NCBI RefSeq assembly: GCF_004000925.1
Contig: NZ_BIME01000005.1
Span: 124,001-188,000, forward strand
Source of the DNA: Paenibacillus illinoisensis NBRC 15959
GTDB lineage: Bacteria > Bacillota > Bacilli > Paenibacillales > Paenibacillaceae
Direction: 5' to 3'
DNA length: 64,000 nt
Shown here: piece after piece, positions 52,768-61,793 of the stretch
Layout: each line of letters begins with the position of its first letter
Position numbering within the stretch: position 1 is the first letter of the stretch
Program-made: the position numbers and the translations under genes
The notes under the pieces: generated by a model
Told to the model about the DNA's origin: nothing
Seen by the model: only the letters and a program-made list of their open reading frames with translations
Database searches by the model: none

Positions 52768-53517
52768 GTGGAACTGAAAGAGTACATGCAAATTTTACGC
52801 AAGCGAATTTGGATCATCGTAGCCTTTGTTGCTGTTGCTTGCATTGGAGCAGGTGTCAAAAATTATTTTTTTACCGTCCCCATTTATGAAGCGAACGCAA
52901 AATTGATCGTCAATCAGGCATATAACGCAGAGGGTGTTCCCAGTCTGGATATTGGGTCCATTCAAACCAACATTAAAGTGATTAACTCGTATATGGAAAT
53001 CATCAAATCTTCAGCAATCCTCGACAAAGTAGCTGCTACATACCCCGATCTAGGCATGAACGGCAATCAACTGGCACAAAACATCTCGGTAACCACAGCG
53101 AATGAATCCCAGGTTATGAGTTTAACCGCTACCGGCTTGTCTTCGGAAAAAGCGGCCAAAACAGTTAACGCCGTTGCTAAAGTGTTTGAATCCCAAATCC
53201 CCGTAATTATGAAAGTGGATAATGTAACCATTCTAAGTGAAGCCAAACCCACGGAATCGTCCAGACCCATCAATGTAAATCCAACCGTTAATATCCTGAT
53301 CAGCTTTCTCGTAGGACTTCTGCTGGCAGTAGGTTTTGTATTCCTCTTGGAATACTTGGATGATACGTTGAAAACCGAAGATGAATTGGAGAAAGAGCTG
53401 GGAATTCCAGCACTCGCTGTCATATCCAAAATCAAAAAGGAAGAAGTTCGCAGCTCCAAACAGACCACATCTCAAAAACAGGTAGGTGACGGCCAGTATG
53501 CCACGGTTAACCAATGA
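52768..53517 (+). CDS. ywqC: Chain-length co-polymerase / kinase activator, YwqC (Wzz) family
   Basis: The 249-residue protein has membrane segments at about residues 15-35 (IWIIVAFVAVACIGAGVKNYF) and 171-195 (NPTVNILISFLVGLLLAVGFVFLLEYLDDTLKTEDELE). An extracellular alpha/beta region lies between them. It sets chain length and activates the separate kinase through its cytoplasmic C-terminus. The start is GTG at 52768 with GGGAGGA seven bases before. It overlaps the kinase gene. Confidence 0.92.
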   Translation: MELKEYMQILRKRIWIIVAFVAVACIGAGVKNYFFTVPIYEANAKLIVNQAYNAEGVPSLDIGSIQTNIKVINSYMEIIKSSAILDKVAATYPDLGMNGNQLAQNISVTTANESQVMSLTATGLSSEKAAKTVNAVAKVFESQIPVIMKVDNVTILSEAKPTESSRPINVNPTVNILISFLVGLLLAVGFVFLLEYLDDTLKTEDELEKELGIPALAVISKIKKEEVRSSKQTTSQKQVGDGQYATVNQ

Positions 53518-54181
53518 TAAAGGAAGTCTAGTTACAATGGCTAATCCCAAGTCCAGTTCATCTGAGGCTTATCGGAAGCTGAGAACCAACATCCAATTTT
53601 CATCCATTGATAGTCAGATTCAAACGATCATGATTGCTTCGGCTTTGTCGGGTGAAGGTAAAACCACAACGATTGGGAATTTGGCCGTGACCTATGCACA
53701 GGAAGGGAAAAAGGTTCTGCTTATGGATACGGACCTGCGCAAACCTGCCGTGCACCGCATGTTTAATGTGCCCAACCATGTAGGGCTGACCAGTGTATTG
53801 TCGAGTCAATATAAAGTGACGGAAGTATTGAGAGAAACGGATGTGGAAGGACTGCATGTTCTCTCTTCAGGTCCGATTCCGCCCAACCCTTCCGAGATGC
53901 TGGGTTCCCGTAAAATGACAGCCCTGCTGGAGAGTCTAAAGGAAGAATACGATGTCATTCTATTTGATACTCCGCCTGTTCTGGCAGTGACGGATGCATT
54001 GATTATCAGTTCATTGTGCGATGGCGTCCTTCTTGTCGTAAGTGCAGGCAAGGTGAAGAAAGACTTGGTCAAAAAGGCAAAGGCACATCTCGAACATGTA
54101 AATGCTCGGATTCTCGGAGCAGTTCTGAACAATGTACAGGTACCGAAAAATCGGAATGCTGATTATGTCGAGAATGTTTAA
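53498..54181 (+). CDS. ywqD: Bacterial tyrosine kinase (BY-kinase), YwqD family
   Basis: The 227-residue protein has the three BY-kinase motifs: Walker A SGEGKTTT (residues 51-58), Walker A' LLMDTDLRKP and Walker B VILFDTPP. The N-terminal SSEAYRKLRTNIQF is the interface with the activator. The C-terminal autophosphorylation tail, usually a tyrosine cluster, shows only one tyrosine near the end (NADYVENV, Tyr223). It phosphorylates itself and sugar-nucleotide enzymes. The ATG at 53498 overlaps the end of ywqC. Confidence 0.92.
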   Translation: MPRLTNDKGSLVTMANPKSSSSEAYRKLRTNIQFSSIDSQIQTIMIASALSGEGKTTTIGNLAVTYAQEGKKVLLMDTDLRKPAVHRMFNVPNHVGLTSVLSSQYKVTEVLRETDVEGLHVLSSGPIPPNPSEMLGSRKMTALLESLKEEYDVILFDTPPVLAVTDALIISSLCDGVLLVVSAGKVKKDLVKKAKAHLEHVNARILGAVLNNVQVPKNRNADYVENV

Positions 54182-54230
54182 GTGGCTTTCGTTATAAATC
54201 CCAAATAGCACTGTCAGGTCATGTCTACTA

Positions 54231-54327
54231 TACCTTTATCAAGGTAGGCACTCGGTCACACTGTGGGTAGTGTACCTTAGACGTTAATCGTCAAGGGTGT
54301 GACGTGAGGTTGGGTTGAATGCCCCTT
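54231..54327 (+). ncRNA. Candidate structured RNA (EAR/epsC-like) before galU
   Basis: AAGGTA (54241-54246) and CACT (54249-54252) pair with AGTG (54269-54272) and TACCTT (54273-54278). GACG/CGTC (54280-54292) forms a second hairpin and AAGGG/CCCTT (54293-54327) a third. GTCACAC in the first loop (54255-54261) can pair with GTGTGAC (54297-54303) as a pseudoknot. TACCTT at 54231-54236 can pair with the same AAGGTA and would compete with the first helix. The position, after the kinase and before sugar genes, is the place of the EAR antitermination RNA in B. subtilis eps. Identity with that family is inferred, not shown. Confidence 0.55.
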
Positions 54328-54436
54328 TATGAAATTGAAAGTAAGAATTGCATCAATTTATTTCAAGGTTTCATGGATTTAAGTGGTTCAACTCATACTT
54401 TTAAACCATAAAAATAAGAAGGATAGGGTGGTATTT

Positions 54437-55345
54437 ATGACTAAAGTGAGGAAAGCGATCATTCCCGCAGCAGGTTTGGGGACCCGATTTTTACCCGCTA
54501 CAAAGGCAATGCCTAAAGAGATGCTCCCTATCGTAGACAAACCGACGATTCAATACATTGTGGAGGAAGCGGTAGCTTCCGGTATTGAAGATATTATTAT
54601 CGTAACTGGCAAAGGGAAGCGTGCAATTGAGGATCATTTCGATAGTGCGTTTGAATTGGAGCACAATCTGCTGGAGAAAGGCAAGCTGGGTTTGCTGGAA
54701 GAAGTCCGGAAATCCTCCAACGTTGATATTCACTACATAAGGCAGAAGGAAGCCCTGGGACTGGGGCATGCAGTTTGGTGTGCCCGAAATTTTATCGGCA
54801 ATGAGCCCTTTGCCGTGTTGCTTGGCGATGACATTGTCGTATCCGAAGTACCGTGCACGAAGCAGTTGATTCAACAATACGAGAAGGTTAACCAGTCGGT
54901 GCTTGGTGTGAAAACGGTAAGTCCAAGTGAGACCTATCGCTATGGAATTATTGATCCACTGCATACCGATGGAAGACTTTCATCAGTAAATAGTATGGTA
55001 GAGAAACCGCCACTCGGTTCTGCTCCTTCCAATCTCGCAATCATGGGCCGATACATTTTGACGCCTAAGGTATTCGAGTATCTGGAAGAGCAAAATGTGG
55101 GAGCTGGTGGTGAAATTCAGCTTACCGATGCTCTGCAAATGCTTAATCACGATGAAGGCATCAGCGCGTATGATTTCGAAGGTTCCCGGTTCGACGTGGG
55201 CGAGAAACTAGGATATATCCTGACTACGCTAGATTTTGCGTTGAAAAATAATGAGCTGCGTGCACCTGTCTTAATGGCGATTGAAGAGATCCTAATGAAG
55301 GAAAAATTGAACCAAGTGCTTGTTGCAGGAGGGGATGGTCTGTGA
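54437..55345 (+). CDS. galU: UTP-glucose-1-phosphate uridylyltransferase
   Basis: The 302-residue protein begins [41 protein letters not shown], the GalU nucleotidyltransferase signature. [38 protein letters not shown] and [10 protein letters not shown] follow. It makes UDP-glucose, the donor or precursor for later steps, including UDP-glucuronate. The ATG at 54437 follows AGGGTGG. It overlaps the priming transferase gene. Confidence 0.95.
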   Translation: MTKVRKAIIPAAGLGTRFLPATKAMPKEMLPIVDKPTIQYIVEEAVASGIEDIIIVTGKGKRAIEDHFDSAFELEHNLLEKGKLGLLEEVRKSSNVDIHYIRQKEALGLGHAVWCARNFIGNEPFAVLLGDDIVVSEVPCTKQLIQQYEKVNQSVLGVKTVSPSETYRYGIIDPLHTDGRLSSVNSMVEKPPLGSAPSNLAIMGRYILTPKVFEYLEEQNVGAGGEIQLTDALQMLNHDEGISAYDFEGSRFDVGEKLGYILTTLDFALKNNELRAPVLMAIEEILMKEKLNQVLVAGGDGL

Positions 55346-56013
55346 ATCTCTCGGGACCAGAATACTATGGAAGCGGCGGAGAGGCCATTGCCAAGGAAGC
55401 CCATGGGAAACTGCTTGAACAGCCATACTCCCAACGTGTAGGCGGGTACGCCGACGTTATGAAGCCGCTCATCGATTTCTTTGTAGCTGCTTTCCTATTA
55501 CTGCTCACATCTCCGATCATGCTTGTCATTGCGGTAATGATCAAACTCGATTCCAAAGGACCTGTAATCTTTAAACAGGAGCGTTACGGAAAAAACGGAA
55601 TCAAGTTTAATATTTATAAATTTAGAACGATGCGTACGGACGCGCCGAAATATGGCTTATCTCCAACAACAAGTCATGATCCCAGAATCACCCGTCTGGG
55701 TCGCTTGCTTCGCAAGACGAGTCTGGATGAGCTGCCACAATTGCTTAACATTATCAAGGGTGATATGAGCTTTGTGGGTCCTAGACCTGAAATGAAGCGA
55801 ATTGTAGAAGAAAGCTACACCGATTTGGAGCGCAGACGTTTTCTGGTAAAACCAGGTATTACCGGGTTATGGCAGGTGAGTGAAGCTCGCAAAGAGCCCA
55901 TCCATCACAATCTGCAATATGATTTCCATTATATCTCCAACGTCTCGCTGCAGTTAGACATTAAAATTATCTTCAGAACGGCAATGGTAATGATTAAAAG
56001 CAATACATTTTGA
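55342..56013 (+). CDS. Priming sugar transferase (undecaprenyl-phosphate sugar phosphotransferase)
   Basis: The 223-residue protein is a bacterial sugar transferase (WbaP/EpsL type, polyprenyl phosphohexose transferase). A membrane segment lies at residues about 35-60 ([29 protein letters not shown]). The catalytic part shows [50 protein letters not shown] and [11 protein letters not shown]. It puts the first sugar phosphate onto the lipid carrier. The start is GTG at 55342, overlapping the galU stop, with CAGGAGGGG upstream. Confidence 0.92.
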   Translation: MNLSGPEYYGSGGEAIAKEAHGKLLEQPYSQRVGGYADVMKPLIDFFVAAFLLLLTSPIMLVIAVMIKLDSKGPVIFKQERYGKNGIKFNIYKFRTMRTDAPKYGLSPTTSHDPRITRLGRLLRKTSLDELPQLLNIIKGDMSFVGPRPEMKRIVEESYTDLERRRFLVKPGITGLWQVSEARKEPIHHNLQYDFHYISNVSLQLDIKIIFRTAMVMIKSNTF

Positions 56014-56023
56014 CGGACGGAGC

Positions 56024-56995
56024 GTGAACGTATTGAAACATATTGTAGTGACGGGGGCAGCCGGCTTTTTGGGATCCCACCTGGTCAAATCTTTAATTCA
56101 TCAAGGTCATCAGGTTACAGGAATTGATAATCTGTCGACAGGCGTGTCCAGTAACCTGGAAGAGGTGGCGAACAGCCACCTTTTTCACTTTCAAGAAGCT
56201 GATGTCACTTTGGCGGCTTCACTCGAGTTTCTGATTGATCAGCCTGTGGATGAGGTGTACCATCTTGCGTCGCCAGCTTCACCCAAATTCTATCAAGCGG
56301 ATTCAATCGGTACCATATGGGTGAACACGCAGGGCACCTATCACATGCTTGAGCTGGCCCGAACCAAGGGAGCGAAGTTTCTATTTTCAAGTACAAGTGA
56401 AGCTTATGGGGATCCTGAAGTGCATCCACAGCCTGAGAGTTATCGAGGGAATGTAAACACATGGGGACCGAGAGCCTGTTACGATGAGGCCAAACGTTTG
56501 GGCGAAGTTTTTTGTTATGAATACTACACGAAACACAGAGTTCCCGTTAAAGTAGCGCGCATCTTTAATACGTATTCATCCGGTTTGCGGAATGATGATG
56601 GCCGTGTCATCTCTAATTTTGTGACCCAGGCACTGACCGGACAGGACATCACCGTTTATGGGGATGGCTCTCAAACCCGTTCGTTCTGCTATGTGGATGA
56701 CAATATTCGTGGTCTGCAAAAAATGATGGAAACCGAAGAGGCGAATGGAGAGATTATTAATATCGGCAACCCGACGGAGTACACTGTCCTTGAAGTGGCG
56801 TATTTGGTAAAAAAGTTGGCCCAATCCGACAGTAAGCTGGTGTTCCAGCCTTTGCCTCAGGATGATCCCAAAGTTCGTCGTCCTGTCATTGATAAGGCGC
56901 GTACCGTGCTCGGCTGGGAGCCGGAAATATCACTGGAAACAGGACTGAAGTTAACGATTGAGAATGTTCGTGCCACATTGCAGGAAACTCCATGA
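56024..56995 (+). CDS. NAD-dependent epimerase/decarboxylase, UDP-xylose synthase-like
   Basis: The 323-residue protein is an extended short-chain dehydrogenase. The NAD motif is TGAAGFLGSH and the catalytic YDEAK lies in GPRACYDEAKRLGEVFCY. STSEAYGDPEVHPQPESYRGNVN closely follows the UDP-glucuronate decarboxylase (UXS) signature. It probably converts UDP-glucuronate to UDP-xylose, though an epimerase activity is possible. GTG at 56024 or TTG at 56033 may be the start; spacing to GGAG favours the latter, but both keep the NAD motif. Confidence 0.83.
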   Translation: MNVLKHIVVTGAAGFLGSHLVKSLIHQGHQVTGIDNLSTGVSSNLEEVANSHLFHFQEADVTLAASLEFLIDQPVDEVYHLASPASPKFYQADSIGTIWVNTQGTYHMLELARTKGAKFLFSSTSEAYGDPEVHPQPESYRGNVNTWGPRACYDEAKRLGEVFCYEYYTKHRVPVKVARIFNTYSSGLRNDDGRVISNFVTQALTGQDITVYGDGSQTRSFCYVDDNIRGLQKMMETEEANGEIINIGNPTEYTVLEVAYLVKKLAQSDSKLVFQPLPQDDPKVRRPVIDKARTVLGWEPEISLETGLKLTIENVRATLQETP

Positions 56996-57020
56996 AGCTA
57001 ATCAAAGTGAGATGAGATGA

Positions 57021-58214
57021 GTGCATAAAATATTGATTGCCCACAGTTTGTATCCTCCGCATGTCATTGGCGGGGCAGAGATATCAACGCAGATCCTTGC
57101 ACAGACGCTGAGTCCCAGTTATCACGTGAAAGTAATGACTGTTGGCAGTCATAAGGATGGCGAAGTGACTACAGATACGATTAACGGGATTGAGATATTA
57201 CGATTACCATTTAACAATCGGTATTGGATCGGAGATTCAACCAAACAAGTATCCGCTCCAGATAAAGTGCTATGGCGAGTTCAGGATATTTTTAATAGGA
57301 AGCAGTATCAGCATATAAAACAATATCTTTTGCAGACTAAGCCCTCAGTAATTCATACTCAGAACATTCCGGGCCTAAGTCTGGCGATCTGGAAGGCAGC
57401 TTATGAACTTCATATTCCTGTGGTGCATACGTTGCGGGATTTCTCACTGATTGAACCCATTAAGATCGAGGCATACTCCAAAATATATAGACAAATTTCC
57501 AAAAGATATAGCCGGATGATCTCGGCAGTCATAGGCATATCAGGACATATCCTTAGAACTCATACAGGTCTGGGGTTATTTGAGCGTTCTTCCAAACATG
57601 TGATTCATAATATTGTCGAGAACAATGAAGAGGTACAGAATCTGTATGCCAGTAAACAGGTACATCATGATCAGCCTCTGGAAATTGGATATTTTGGGCA
57701 ACTGACGGAAGTGAAGGGTGTTCAATATCTAATTGAAGCGGTAAAAAAACTAAATGAGCAAATTGTAGGTAAACTGTTCATTTTTGGGGATGGTCCAATG
57801 GTGGGGGAGTTAAAGGAAATATCCGAATCAGACCCAAGAATTAAATTTATGGGAAAGTTGGATAAATCACAAATTCCCCTGAAGATGAGGGATATGGACC
57901 TGACTATTGTCCCTTCCACTTGGAATGAGCCATTTGGCAGAGTAGTCATTGAATCTTATCAAGTGGGCACACCTATTTATGCTTCGAGGGTGGGAGGGAT
58001 GCCAGAAATTCTACTGGATGCCGAACAATTCTCGTTTGCCCCCCACAGTGCAGAAGAAATTACGAAGTCCATTCTGCATTATTACAATCTGTCTGAGTCA
58101 GCGAAACAACGGTTGAAGAATCAATGCTTCGAGCACTGCCAGTCCTTTAATGAAGATTACCTTCTTAAAGAACATAGTGATATTTATGAAAAGCTAATCA
58201 GGCGTGGAGGTTAA
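57021..58214 (+). CDS. Glycosyltransferase, GT4 family (first of four)
   Basis: The 397-residue protein has a GT-B fold. The N-terminal KILIAHSLYPPHVIGGAEISTQILAQTL is an acceptor-domain start. The donor-domain FGQLTEVKGVQYLIEAVKKL, FGDGPMVGELKE and TWNEPFGRVVIESYQVGTPIYASRVGGMPEIL carry the E-x7-E motif. It starts with GTG at 57021. The sugar and linkage are unknown. Confidence 0.9.
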   Translation: MHKILIAHSLYPPHVIGGAEISTQILAQTLSPSYHVKVMTVGSHKDGEVTTDTINGIEILRLPFNNRYWIGDSTKQVSAPDKVLWRVQDIFNRKQYQHIKQYLLQTKPSVIHTQNIPGLSLAIWKAAYELHIPVVHTLRDFSLIEPIKIEAYSKIYRQISKRYSRMISAVIGISGHILRTHTGLGLFERSSKHVIHNIVENNEEVQNLYASKQVHHDQPLEIGYFGQLTEVKGVQYLIEAVKKLNEQIVGKLFIFGDGPMVGELKEISESDPRIKFMGKLDKSQIPLKMRDMDLTIVPSTWNEPFGRVVIESYQVGTPIYASRVGGMPEILLDAEQFSFAPHSAEEITKSILHYYNLSESAKQRLKNQCFEHCQSFNEDYLLKEHSDIYEKLIRRGG

Positions 58215-58215
58215 C

Positions 58216-59520
58216 ATGCAAATGATATCCCTGAATGCCAGATCTCATCCACTCGTTCAGGTGAGATCGGATGCCCCATCCTCGCTATTTTTGGTTTCCA
58301 TGCATATTTTGATCGTGTATTTATCCATTTATGGTTTGATATCCATTTACGTGGATAATATCGTGATTAGAACATTGAAAGATGTAGGTATGATCTTGGT
58401 TTCTCTTTTTGCACTGAGCAAAATGTATCGAGAACAAACCTCCTTTCTAAATCCGTTCTTGTTTGTGATGGGCTCAGTCATAGCGCTGGGCTCTTTGAAT
58501 CTGTTCATGGGTTCGAGTGTGGTTACGCTCATCTATGGTCTGAAGATAACATTCTTACCTTTGATGATGATGTTCGCAGGTATGTTATTCGCTAAATACG
58601 GCGGATTCTACGCATTTGCCAGAACGAACTTTATTGTTTTCATTTTATTGATTGTAGGATGGTTAATTCAGTATTCATTAGGCATAGAGAAGTTAATAAC
58701 GATGGGGTTTGTTTATGGTGTAAATATCAAGAACTATCTGGAAGGTGTACCTCGGCTATCTTCCATTACCTATTCACCTGATGGTTATGCCTATACCTTA
58801 CTAATTACGGGTCTAATTGCAGAGCGCATGAAAGCAGCTGTTAAATACAACCTGTTTCGAATAAGTATCCAACTCTTGACGATTAGCTTCCTGTTACTGT
58901 CGACCATTCGTTCGGCTTTGGTGCTGTGGATCGTATATCAAGTTGTTCTGTTTTTTCTGAAAATTCGAAAGTACAACAAAAAGAACACATTAATACTTGG
59001 CATCACGTTTATGTTGTTGCCCATTGGTGTATTTGCTGGTACCCGCTTGTTGGATTCTTATAACCTGTTGTCTGTCTCTTCCATGCTTGATCGATTCAAT
59101 AGCTGGGGAAGCAGACTAACATCTCCGTTGTCCATGCATGGGGTGGTAGGTAACGGTATTGGATCTGTTGGTGCTGCTAGTCGGCGAACGCACATGATCG
59201 GGTTGAACTCCAATAACTTCGCCGTGGATAATCAGATTTTTTCCTTTTATGAACAGACCGGATGGATAGGCTTACTTTATTTTGTTGTCTTGTTTGTTCT
59301 GCTCGTCGTGGCGCTTGTTCGTAAAATGGATTTACTGCCTTCTTCGGATAAAATTCGTTTACCACAAATGGCTACCGCACTACTCGCCGGAATTGCGGCT
59401 TCAAGTTTAACTACAAATGTACTTGAAATGTTTCCAGCCAATATATTTTTCTGGATTGTCATTGGTATGGCTCTTGTAGGTTCTCATGATGTATATGATA
59501 AGCCACAGAAAGTGGGGTGA
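58216..59520 (+). CDS. Wzy-like polysaccharide polymerase (O-antigen ligase family)
   Basis: The 434-residue integral membrane protein has about ten hydrophobic segments, from residue 20 on (LVSMHILIVYLSIYGLISIY). The family loop is seen around MHGVVGNGIGSVGAASRRT near residue 310, which precedes a segment with a conserved glutamine/asparagine region (AVDNQIFSFYEQTGWIGLLYF). It would join repeat units on the outer face of the membrane. The ATG at 58216 follows GGAGG; a GTG at 58204 is possible. Confidence 0.8.
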   Translation: MQMISLNARSHPLVQVRSDAPSSLFLVSMHILIVYLSIYGLISIYVDNIVIRTLKDVGMILVSLFALSKMYREQTSFLNPFLFVMGSVIALGSLNLFMGSSVVTLIYGLKITFLPLMMMFAGMLFAKYGGFYAFARTNFIVFILLIVGWLIQYSLGIEKLITMGFVYGVNIKNYLEGVPRLSSITYSPDGYAYTLLITGLIAERMKAAVKYNLFRISIQLLTISFLLLSTIRSALVLWIVYQVVLFFLKIRKYNKKNTLILGITFMLLPIGVFAGTRLLDSYNLLSVSSMLDRFNSWGSRLTSPLSMHGVVGNGIGSVGAASRRTHMIGLNSNNFAVDNQIFSFYEQTGWIGLLYFVVLFVLLVVALVRKMDLLPSSDKIRLPQMATALLAGIAASSLTTNVLEMFPANIFFWIVIGMALVGSHDVYDKPQKVG

Positions 59521-59525
59521 GCGAA

Positions 59526-60680
59526 GTGAAGGTTTTGCATATTGGAGAGTACGTTGTTGGGGGGATGGCAACCTACCTTAATGAGGTTGTAGCATACCAG
59601 CGGCAACATTTCGACGTCTATCTCCTTATGAGTGCTTATAATAGTGCAACAAGTTTTGATTTGGAGTCAGATCATATTTTGCAATACAAATACAAGCGTC
59701 ATCCCAAGCATTTTCTATCGGCGATGTGGCAAATTCATCAGACCATACGCAAATTACAACCGGATGTTATTCACATACACAGCTCATTTGCAGGATTGCT
59801 TGCAAGGAGCTTATTTTTTATTCAGCCCAAAAAAGCCAGCATCTTTTATTGTTCTCATGGATGGGCTTTTCTTATGGATACGAAGCCGTTGTACAAGAAG
59901 GGATATGCGTTCATCGAGAGGATTATGGCCTATAGAACGGATGTAATAATTAATATCTCTAAGCACGAGCTGGAAAGTTCCATAAAATTGGGTTTACCCG
60001 CCTCCAAGTCCAAGTTGGTGTATAACGGTGTACGTGAACGTGAAGATAATGGCGTGAATTCAATAAGCGAATTAGATCGTGATTCTGAAATGGTTCAGTT
60101 ATTGTTTGTAGGCAGATATGATCGACAAAAAGGGTTGGACCTGTTGTTACAAATATTAAATGAAAATCCTGAATTACAGCGTTATCTCCGTTTATATGTT
60201 ATTGGGGATAGTGTGCTGGAACAGAATGAATGGAGCTTTCCGGACAATGTTATCCGTTTGGGTTGGGTAAACAATGCAGATATTGATCGCTATTATCAAC
60301 AGTGTGATGCAGTAATCATGCCCTCTCGCTGGGAAGGGTTTGGACTGGTCGCTGTAGAGGCCATGAAGAATCGAAAACCCGTTATTGCAAGCCGGCGCGG
60401 AGCTCTGCCAGAACTGGTTGAGCACGGAGATAGCGGATATTTATTTGACATCGAACATTCTCATGAACTGCTGCACATTCTCAAAAACCTTAACAAGGAT
60501 GAGTTGAAGAAGATGGGTGAAGCGGGATATGTCTTGTATAAGAATAGGTTTCACGCGGAACGAATGAACGAGGAGATTGTGAATCTCTATCACCATGCCC
60601 ATGCAGGCCATGTGGCCCAAGGAGCCTCTGTATCGGGTCATTTTGAACTTTCTAAGAGAGCTGGAGATGTACATGACTAA
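59526..60680 (+). CDS. Glycosyltransferase, GT4 family (second of four)
   Basis: The protein of about 384 residues has a GT-B fold. KVLHIGEYVVGGMATYLNEVVAYQ at the N-terminus is the acceptor side. LLFVGRYDRQKGLDLLLQIL, GWVNNADIDRYYQQCDAVIMPSRWEGFGLVAVEAMKNRKPVIASRRGALPELV is the donor side with the E-x7-E pair. GTG at 59526 follows GGGGTGA; GTG at 59517 is three codons earlier. The gene overlaps the next. Confidence 0.9.
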   Translation: MKVLHIGEYVVGGMATYLNEVVAYQRQHFDVYLLMSAYNSATSFDLESDHILQYKYKRHPKHFLSAMWQIHQTIRKLQPDVIHIHSSFAGLLARSLFFIQPKKASIFYCSHGWAFLMDTKPLYKKGYAFIERIMAYRTDVIINISKHELESSIKLGLPASKSKLVYNGVREREDNGVNSISELDRDSEMVQLLFVGRYDRQKGLDLLLQILNENPELQRYLRLYVIGDSVLEQNEWSFPDNVIRLGWVNNADIDRYYQQCDAVIMPSRWEGFGLVAVEAMKNRKPVIASRRGALPELVEHGDSGYLFDIEHSHELLHILKNLNKDELKKMGEAGYVLYKNRFHAERMNEEIVNLYHHAHAGHVAQGASVSGHFELSKRAGDVHD

Positions 60681-61755
60681 AATATATATTAATGCCCGGT
60701 TTCTTACCCAAACGATTACTGGAGTACAGCGATATGCACTGGAACTTGTAAAAGAAATAGATGCAATGATTGAAAAGGGAGAAATCGATTCTTCCCAGTA
60801 CGAGTTTTGTTTATTGTCACCCTCCAACATAGTTACCCAGCCAGATTTCAAGCATGTTCGTCACAAAGTGGTCGGTAAACTAAAGGGGCACCTGTGGGAA
60901 CAGCTGGAGCTGCCTTTTCACGCGAAGAATGGCCTCTTGATTAATCTATGTAACACAGGGCCGGCTTTTAACAAGAATCAGATCGTAACCATTCATGATG
61001 CTGCCGTTTTCAATTATCCTAACGCATTTTCATTTGCATTCCGCTCTTGGTACAAATTCCTGATGGTTCGTCTGGGCAAAACCTCAAAAAAAATCATCAC
61101 GGTATCCCACTTTTCCAAGGGAGAGCTCATGCAGCACTGTAAAATAGCAGAGCATAAGCTGGCTGTCACTCATCTGGGCATCGATCATATTCATCGGAAA
61201 AAGGCTGCAGCAGGTACAAAAGAAAAATATGGTATTAAGTCTCCGTATATTTTGGCTGTCAGTACAATGAATCCTTATAAAAATTTTAATTTGATTTTTG
61301 ATGTATTGCCCGAGATTGAAGCTCATCATCTGAACGTAGTTATTGTCGGGTCCAAAAACAGTAAGGTTTTTGGCGAACAAGCATGGACTGAATCGGATGC
61401 AGTGAATTGGGTGGGCTATGTTACGGATGAAGAACTAAAGGCACTATATGAAGAAGCTGCCGGTTTTATTTTCCCATCTTTATATGAAGGTTTCGGTTTG
61501 CCGCCGCTGGAAGCAATGGCAACAGGATGTCCAGTCATTGTATCTTCTCGTGCTTCCATTCCTGAAGTATGTGGGGATGCAGTTCTGTACTTTGATCCTA
61601 ACCATCCCAAAGAAGCTGCTTCACGGTTAATTGAAATTACATCAGATCCAGATTTAAGCCAGCAATTGTCGTATAAGGGCAAACATCATTCAGGTCTATT
61701 TTCCTGGAACAAATGTGCAAAAGACACGGTAAATATCATTATGAGCACAGTGTAA
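60673..61755 (+). CDS. Glycosyltransferase, GT4 family (third of four)
   Basis: The 360-residue protein begins TKIYINARFLTQTITGVQRYALELVKEIDAM, the start common to mannosyltransferase-like GT4 enzymes. The donor-domain YILAVSTMNPYKNFNLIFDVLPEI and LYEGFGLPPLEAMATGCPVIVSSRASIPEVCGDAVLYFDP are present. The ATG at 60673 overlaps the previous stop. Specificity is unknown. Confidence 0.9.
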   Translation: MTKIYINARFLTQTITGVQRYALELVKEIDAMIEKGEIDSSQYEFCLLSPSNIVTQPDFKHVRHKVVGKLKGHLWEQLELPFHAKNGLLINLCNTGPAFNKNQIVTIHDAAVFNYPNAFSFAFRSWYKFLMVRLGKTSKKIITVSHFSKGELMQHCKIAEHKLAVTHLGIDHIHRKKAAAGTKEKYGIKSPYILAVSTMNPYKNFNLIFDVLPEIEAHHLNVVIVGSKNSKVFGEQAWTESDAVNWVGYVTDEELKALYEEAAGFIFPSLYEGFGLPPLEAMATGCPVIVSSRASIPEVCGDAVLYFDPNHPKEAASRLIEITSDPDLSQQLSYKGKHHSGLFSWNKCAKDTVNIIMSTV

Positions 61756-61793
61756 AATTGAACCCATATGGTCTTTCAAGGGAGATAAATCGC

